From Eunapius fragilis (Eukaryota; Porifera; Demospongiae; Spongillida; Spongillidae), in contig OY811972.1 of NCBI GenBank assembly GCA_963681505.1, positions 14,468,172 to 14,532,171 on the forward strand: a stretch of DNA of 64,000 nt. The letters are read 5' to 3'. Position 1 is the first letter of the stretch. Each line of letters begins with the position of its first letter. Positions 57,882 through 64,000 of this stretch are shown piece after piece. The translations under genes were made by a program, and so were the position numbers. Below the pieces are notes generated by a model. It was given only the letters and a program-made list of their open reading frames with translations, did not search any database and was not told the DNA's origin.

Positions 57882-60701
57882 CCCCCGCCCCCACGCTTTT
57901 CTGATCTGGGTTCATATTTGGGATCGTGGCAGCGAAAGTGACCTAGCGCATATACTTTTTTTCATTTCTAAGAGACACCTATGTTCTTGCTTATATCGTC
58001 GTAACCACGAACTCTTCGGCGTATCGTTTTTAAATCGTGTACGCATACCAGTTACTCAGGTATGTTAGGTATTTTGGAATTACCAGTATATCAGCAATTT
58101 CAGCCATTAAAAGATGCCGCATTTCCAAAAGGATGCGTGTTGTAGCTGTTTTCTTTTTACCAAACATTTGTATAATAATCCCACTAATCAATTTGCGTTG
58201 TGCGTCGTAATGTGGGGGGCGTTTCTTAACGTTTTTTTTTGCAAAACCCGGATAATTAAACATCGTTCGTATGGAATAGAAACGGCTGTATATTATCTAT
58301 TTGCTACTGGTCTAACTAACGTCACTAGGCAAAATGAATCTTAACATCGTATGCATAAGTAGCATTCGAAAACGATCAATTTTTGTTTGCTTAATTTTTC
58401 GAAGTTTTACTAGTTTGCCTGCAAGTGCTATAAGCGTTTGCTTATAGCACTTGCAGGCAAACTAGTAAAACTGCTAAAAATTAAGCAAACAAAAATACGG
58501 ATCAATATGCCTACCAAGGTGATTACGTATGGGTATCTGGAATAGAAGAGCTGTAGAAACATGCGAAAAACGATATTCTTATCATCTGGGTTTTCAATTT
58601 CAACATTCACTTCACCACACATAACCGTTGTCATAAAAACAACGTTATAGAATTATAAAGTTAATAAAGTGTTATCAATCCTAAGTGTATGGGACATTAT
58701 GAATCCTGTGGTGATGTCCCTGTGTATAAATAAAGGATTCCTTTGGCAGCCATTTAAACATTTCAAGTTTAAACATTTCAAGTGTAGCCAGTCTTAACTC
58801 ACCTGAGTAACTGTTTCTTACCTCACGTATGACATCAATGCCAGCGTCAGGAGTTAATCACGAGCCATTTTTTGTTGGGGGCGGAGTGGGGGCTTATAAG
58901 CGTTACCATACTGTAAGTGTTATTAACACAACTGATTTTAACTGCAAAAAGCAAAGATCTAAATTTCATTTATATAACAAAATAAAGTAACATTTCATAA
59001 AAGTAAGCACCTATTCAACCACATATATACATATCTTACACTTTTGTGTACAACTATACCTTTACATTGGTGTGGTTATGATTTTTCAGGAGAATGATCA
59101 ACTCTACAAATTTAAACCAGCAGCAAATATTATGGAAGCCATCATTCCTTATTGTGAAAAGCCAATCTTACAGATCAATGTACCTATATCTGAAGTCATG
59201 GTAATACGATGTGGGAGTACTCTAGTTTTGCATTCTCATGTCTTCCACTATTATATTAGGATGGAAATACACGGCCATTTCGAATACCAAAAAGGATGGT
59301 AGGAGCTGTGCAAGAACTGATAAATGCTGGAGCAAACGTCCAGGTTTATGACAAGGTGTGCATATGAATGAAAGTTGGCATGAGGCATGCTAATACTATA
59401 TGTACTGTATTGTAGAACATCCATTTATCTAAAGGTGTTTGTACTGCATAACATTTTAACCTTTAGAATAATAACAAAGTATTTGAGTATCCATCAACTG
59501 CCTCAATTTTGAGTGCTATAATTAACAACTGTGAGAGGTCACATTTACTGGCGATACTTGAATTGAAAGACAAGGTACATACTAGGGATTGCATGTGTTG
59601 TGCACACAGGATTTACATTGCCTTCCGTTATTAGGATGAAAACACTCCTCTACAACATTGGATACTTAAAGAAAATGTTGGAGCTGTACAAGAACTAATC
59701 AAAGCTGGTGCAAATGTCAATGTTCGCGACAAGGTATGCAGAGGTTAAGTACAACAGCTGAGCTGGCATGCTGCATGATGAGTAGTTCATCTGTTTGCCT
59801 GTGATCACTTCATTTTCAAGTACTTAGTGGGTTATTTATGCACTAAAACATTTTAGCGAGCCTGAGCAGGTTTTTATTAACAATACTTATTCAAATGCAT
59901 GCGTATGCAGTTGTGTGAGATAAGCACAATGAATTAATAACCACTGTTCTATTGAGATAGTATTGCCTATTAATAAAAAACAATATCCACAATAAACCAT
60001 ATTAGGTTATAGGGCCTTTGCCCTGAACTCTATAATTTCCCCATCAGAGAATAGGATATTTACAGGTCAACAGGGGGAGGGAGGGGGGGGGGGGGGGGGG
60101 GGGAACGTATGTTGTGCCAAAAAATTGATTATAGACTTTAGGATTCCATGTGTGACATGACTTCTCTAAGATTATGCACAACCAAGTAAGAGGCAAGGCA
60201 GGAGAGCACTGCTTGGACCTCATCCCAAGGCCCTATCAACAGTTACAGTACCATTGGAGCACAGACAAAACCTGGCCTGCACACCTATCTTCATGCATGG
60301 AATAAATACATATCATGATTTGCAGTAAAATAGTTCAGGTCACCCTCGCCATTTTTACATTTGTGCTTTTGTGCAATATTTTTTTCATACACTTGCAGTC
60401 TGGACAGACAGGACTCCATTTGACTGAAAAGGATAACATTGCCCGAGCCCTCCTTGATGCCAAAGCTGATGTCAATGCCCTGGATGTTGTAAGTGTTTTC
60501 ATGTTTGGCCAATGTGGACCATTCAATTTTTATATTGGTAAATGTAATGTCTTTAAATACATACAGTTCCAACGAACTCCACTTCAAGTCACTAAAAGTG
60601 AAAATGTACGTTTGCTTCTTGATAAAGGCGCCTCAGCAGAATCACGTGATGTCGTAAGTGATAATTCCATTAGGCATAAAAATTATGACTATTGCTATGT
60701 C

Positions 60702-60746
<45 letters not shown>

Positions 60747-63694
60747 GGTAGAAAAACATGTGATCCTCCCCCCCCCCCACCCCGTGTATAATTTAGACGA
60801 TATCAATATCCATAATTCATGAAAGTAACCCCGAATGATGCCAGCTTGTATCAATACAGTAAGAAGTATCATTATTGGGATACATGTCACTTATTATCTT
60901 TTAAGCATGCTACAATGGTGAAATATTAATGGTACTATTAGCCATGGCACTTAATGCATTCTTCTTTCTGCTTTCTGCATGAGGTCCATGTATAAAAAGT
61001 CTTTGTTCAATTTTATTTTAAGCATTGATTCTCCTTGGCAGGCTTAATTTTAATCACAACAACATATATTACATCCATACAGCTTTGCAACACATGTCTG
61101 CACTCTGCAGTAGAGAGGGGTGATGTTGAATACTTGAGATCGTTTTGCCCACCAATCAGCAACTTACCCATCAGTGTCAATCCAAACATTAAAAATGACA
61201 AATGGTGTACTCCTCTTTACATGGCTACAATGAATAATAATGAAGAATGCATAGAAGCACTCATGAAAATGCCTAACATTGATGTAAATGCCAAGTGTGA
61301 TAGCCTAGGAGACACTGTTCTGCACCTTAACATTAGGAATGGTCACAGAAACAGGTTGAAAAGACTCATATCCCGGCCTAGTACAGACGTCAATGTGCAA
61401 AACTACAATGGAGACACCCCATTACATGTTGCCATAAAAATGAAAGATGTTAAATCTGTGGTTGCTCTGCTTTCTCACGATGATATCAATACAAACATTA
61501 CGAACAGAGCTGGAAATAAGCCTGTAACTTACCCTACAATTCCAGTAAATAAATATAGTAAAGTGATAGTGTGTGGAGACCACAGGCAGAAAATAACAGA
61601 GGTGAGCATGTAAGAAGTGCTATGTGCATTGGATGAAATGCATTTACCATGTTTGCCTTCGATCAATGCATTTTTTTTTAAACGGAAATAATCATATATT
61701 ATGTCCTCACCAATACTGTGATCAACTATGTTCCTTTCTCTGTTAGACTATCATTAATTATTCCAAACACGAACCAGTGAGAATCCCAAAGGTCAGTATT
61801 AAAATAACAAAAGCTGTTACTTAAGTTCTATCTGCACTAAATTCGATTTTATGTCTTAACAGAATTTTTTTCTTCATGTGACTTATTTATATAGCATATG
61901 CACATAATAATAAGCATGTAGAAATAATTATTTCCACACGTGATCACACATGCACACACGTAAATAATTTTAGCATATCAGAGCTGGTGCTGCAATTTAT
62001 CGAGCTGAAACTCGCACTGGAAAAATGGTCATCTATTCTATGCCCTATCGTACTGAATGCTATTCAAGCCACAGCACTTACCTTGAGACCAAGAGCGTAT
62101 TTCCATCTACTATTCTTATCAACATAAACTATACACAGGAGATGAAAAACATCAGCGAAGAGCTGCATTACTGGTCATCAGTGATAAGTACTCTTCATCA
62201 CAATTCCCACATCATTATAGTCCTAACCTACGATGGTATCGAAATGGCAAATGATGAGCTAACTAAAGCATGCAAAAGGATAATGAACATAGCCAAAGTT
62301 GCTATTCCACATCACACATTGCTTAAATGTCTGCCATTGAATCTCTCCAACACTAGTGTGAATGAAGAAGTTAATTCCTTGATGGTGCTGCTGGATGAAA
62401 CTAATTCCAAGATTATGGACTTGCCTCCATTTGTGTCTGTACTGGGTCAGATATTGTATTCTTATTTGAGGGATAACTTTGACTCTGACAAAATAACTCT
62501 GTCCCAATTTCATGTAAAAGTTGCCGAATCAGAAAAAAGCATCGTTATGGATGCTGTGGTCACAGAAATCAGTTCACTTTTAAAAACTCTGGCAGATAAA
62601 GGTTTAATTTTCTACGTTGAACATCAAAATGTCTGTTGGATTGTCATCAGAAAAGAACGTTTACTTCATGAGATACTGATAAAACTGACAGAAGTCCAAC
62701 ATAGTTCTAATCTTGGAGTAATTGATAAACAAAACCTAATAGATTTATTTCATGGATTTGAAATCAACTTGGTTATGGAAATATTGGTTTGCCTTGAATA
62801 CTGTTTGCCAATTGAAATAGATTTGAAGACGCAGTATTACTTTCCTGATTTTATTGGATTTAAAGAGCCAGGTCCTATATCTCAAAATAATTTCATTATT
62901 CAGAAAATGGAAGTTATAAGTCCAAATCAATCATTGTCTTCAGATTATTTAATCAATTTACTTCATGAGCTGGTAAAAAAAATCGGACCACCCCAGTTGG
63001 TATGGAACAGAGGCATCCAATGGAATAATGGAATGGGAAGAACTATAATTGTTAAAATGGAAAAAAGGTTCAAGTGTCTAACAATGATCTCTGACAAAAC
63101 AAGCTTCAAGCAGGAAATATTTAAGAATGTTAAAGAGACAATTCAGGATATACACCAAAAAATTTGTCCAGATGTAGGAGTAACGTCTTTGGACTCAGAG
63201 ACAGACATTAAAAAATGTGAGGATCTTTGTGTGCAAATAATACACATTACATTTCATGCAACAGTACAAGCAAATGTATGCTGACATTACACATGACAAG
63301 ATCAAACCATTCTTTTTTCCCCCTTGTTTTTATTAGACACTCGAATAGCTTTGTTACTTGGTACGTTTCTAAACATTATCCACTAGTGATACATTTACAA
63401 TCCCTTTCAGATGATCTCATTAAAGATGTTGGTCATGGCATTGGCAAAGAGTGGATGCAGCTAGGGAAAAAACTAGGTCTCAACTCTGAAGCACTTACTA
63501 ATATCCACTCTCACCACTTTGAGAAAGAACAGAAACAAGCGTACATCGATGCAGCAAACGAAATGTTAGAGAAGTGGTTCAATGAAGGGCCCGGACCAAA
63601 AACATGGAAAAGGGTGACTGATGTCTTGTCCACAATGAAAGAAAACGAACGCGACCTGGCCGATGGGTTGCGTGCTAAGTATAACTGCTTCTAA
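55688..63694 (+). CDS. gene 3: ankyrin/degenerate Roc/COR-like/Death-domain protein
   Basis: The most complete domain set of the family. Exons: 55,688-56,001, 56,075-56,143, 56,349-56,462, ankyrin-type exons 56,799-56,897, 57,127-57,233, 57,332-57,430, 59,090-59,200, 59,260-59,355, 59,467-59,574, 59,635-59,733, 60,399-60,488 and 60,567-60,653, then 61,083-61,601, 61,747-61,791, a long exon from 61,974 and a final exon from about 63,411. Order is ankyrin, degenerate Roc, COR-like, Death, as in DAPK without its kinase. Lesions: one base missing in exon 1 (near 55,826) and one in the 57,127 exon (107 nt, expected 108). A functional product could start downstream, or these could be allele or assembly errors. 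The splice between COR and Death exons is unresolved. Confidence 0.75.
56799..60653 (+). CDS. gene 3 single-repeat ankyrin exons
   Basis: Nine exons of 87-111 nt. They open SGRTALHHAA, YGRTVLHLAS, DGEKPLQCWM, ENDQLYKF, DGNTRPFRI, NNNKVFEY, DENTPLQHWI, SGQTGLHLTE and FQRTPLQVTK, mostly ending DK or DV. They are more diverged from the ankyrin consensus than those of genes 1 and 2 and do not show the strict 30/33 alternation. The donor at 56,897 is GC. A 1.6-kb intron (57,431-59,089) carries repeats. Confidence 0.75.
57839..57880. repeat. C homopolymer tract
   Basis: About 42 C in a gene 3 intron, followed by GCCCCCGCCCCC. It lies a short distance after CAGTGGCACGGGGGC (57,693), reminiscent of the G/C-rich MITE family. 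Confidence 0.9.
58374..58503. mobile_element. 130-bp hairpin element in a gene 3 intron
   Basis: Arms of about 62 bases (GATCAATTTTTGTTTGC... and complement) with few differences and a 4-base loop GTTT at 58,436-58,439. Probably a small foldback MITE; no coding content. Confidence 0.75.
60073..60103. repeat. G tract in a gene 3 intron
   Basis: Near-continuous G run of about 30 bases, with G-quadruplex potential. Confidence 0.9.
60703..60744. repeat. CA microsatellite
   Basis: 21 CA units in the intron after the 60,567-60,653 exon, followed by a C run at 60,769-60,778. Confidence 0.95.
61083..61601 (+). CDS. gene 3 ankyrin/degenerate P-loop exon
   Basis: 173 codons opening LCNTCLHSAVERGD, with ankyrin repeats WCTPLYMATMNN, LGDTVLHLNI and NGDTPLHVAI, and ending KVIVCGDHRQKITE at a GTGAGC donor. 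By position GDHRQKIT aligns with the P-loop GAFRAGKST of gene 1: the second glycine and the GKS signature are lost, so nucleotide binding is doubtful. The exon is about half as long as the equivalents in genes 1 and 2. Confidence 0.8.
61974..63275 (+). CDS. gene 3 Roc remainder and COR-like exon
   Basis: After a 15-codon exon (61,747-61,791) this long exon first gives the second half of a Roc fold without a DxxG motif (MVIYSMPYRTE; IIIVLTYDG). It then gives a region with COR features: helical VSVLGQILYSYLRD, a winged-helix strand LADKGLIFYVEHQNVCWIVI, and EINLVMEILVCLEYCLPI before YYFPDFIGF. COR normally mediates dimerisation of ROCO proteins. The donor is probably AAT|GTATGC at 63,276, but no downstream acceptor keeps the frame perfectly. 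Reading through ends at 63,284. Confidence 0.65.
63411..63694 (+). CDS. gene 3 Death-domain exon
   Basis: From DDLIKDVGHGIGKEWMQLGK to the stop TAA the 95 residues follow the six-helix Death-domain pattern: KEWMQLGKKLGL (helix 1-2), a Tyr-Ile-Asp-Ala helix, LEKWFNEGPGPKTWKRVTDV (helix 4-5 with the conserved Trp) and a terminal ADGLRAKY helix. Death domains self-associate in apoptosis and immune complexes; in DAPK the domain is also C-terminal. An upstream extension of the frame to 63,227 exists but is probably intronic. Confidence 0.8.
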
Positions 63695-64000
63695 CACATA
63701 AATGTTTTATGTATTCTTTTTAATTACATGCCTATTATTCTCATATACATGTAATTCATCTTCCTCTATAGCTGCAGCATGAATCCCGTTGCTAATGTAT
63801 CTATAATCTATTGTACTGTATGTTTCAGAGGCTACATGCATTTTGCGAATAGCACAGCAATGGCGGCCCCAGCTCTTACCGAAGGGAGGGGCCTAACCCA
63901 CGAAGGGCGCCAAAGGGGGAGGGGCATTATCGATTTTGCAATCGTATCATTTATTAATCGCTATTTGTACCGACGCTCAGATGAGTGTTAGTTACATGTA
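63695..64000. other. 3' flank of gene 3
   Basis: No supported gene. A TATGTATTCTTTTTAATTAC stretch follows the stop; no canonical AATAAA is visible. Confidence 0.5.

Noticed and set aside
57805..58068. Proline-rich frame
   Set aside because: Generated by a C homopolymer; no splice or domain support.

Overview
The window looks like nuclear DNA of an early-branching animal, most likely a demosponge. It is A+T-rich and has many short GT-AG introns. It carries a PHD/Ulp1-linked integrase, a DIRS/Ngaro-type tyrosine-recombinase retrotransposon, many MITEs, and tandem genes that join ankyrin repeats to a Roc-like GTPase module and a Death domain. The species call is an inference from gene content; no marker gene settles it.

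Layout. 1-6.1 kb: a broken Ginger-like integrase gene (minus strand) followed by a Ulp1 protease-PHD reading frame; a PIF/Harbinger-like MITE sits inside the integrase frame. 7.5-8.4 kb: an intact single-exon GPCR-like gene. 8.9-14.3 kb: microsatellite DNA, a 103-bp hAT-type palindrome, foldback elements, a repeat-rich ORF relic and a tandem pair of 252-bp MITEs. 14.5-21.7 kb: ankyrin-Roc gene 1. 22.4-39.8 kb: a fragment of the same family, duplicated upstream DNA, then gene 2, whose ankyrin exon array has been expanded by tandem modules. 40-43.8 kb: MITEs and foldback DNA. 43,889-49,092: an apparently intact 5.2-kb Ngaro-like retrotransposon with split direct repeats and a 46-bp minisatellite. 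49.1-53.5 kb: intergenic DNA, relics and MITEs. 54,129-54,328: a 200-N assembly gap. 55.6-63.7 kb: gene 3, the only copy with a COR-like region and a Death domain.

The central theme is the three-member plus-strand family (gene starts 14,591; 26,203; 55,688). They share a spliced 5' leader, a basic N-terminal exon and an array in which nearly every phase-0 exon encodes one ankyrin repeat. Genes 1 and 2 keep a Walker A P-loop and a switch-II-like DxSG motif but end at a shared TGA just where COR would continue. Gene 3 keeps COR-like and Death regions but has lost the P-loop. Ankyrin-Roc-COR-Death is the order seen downstream of the kinase in DAPK proteins, so a signalling, cell-death or immune-type role is plausible but unproven. 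All three copies carry at least one apparent lesion, so which are functional cannot be settled from the sequence alone.
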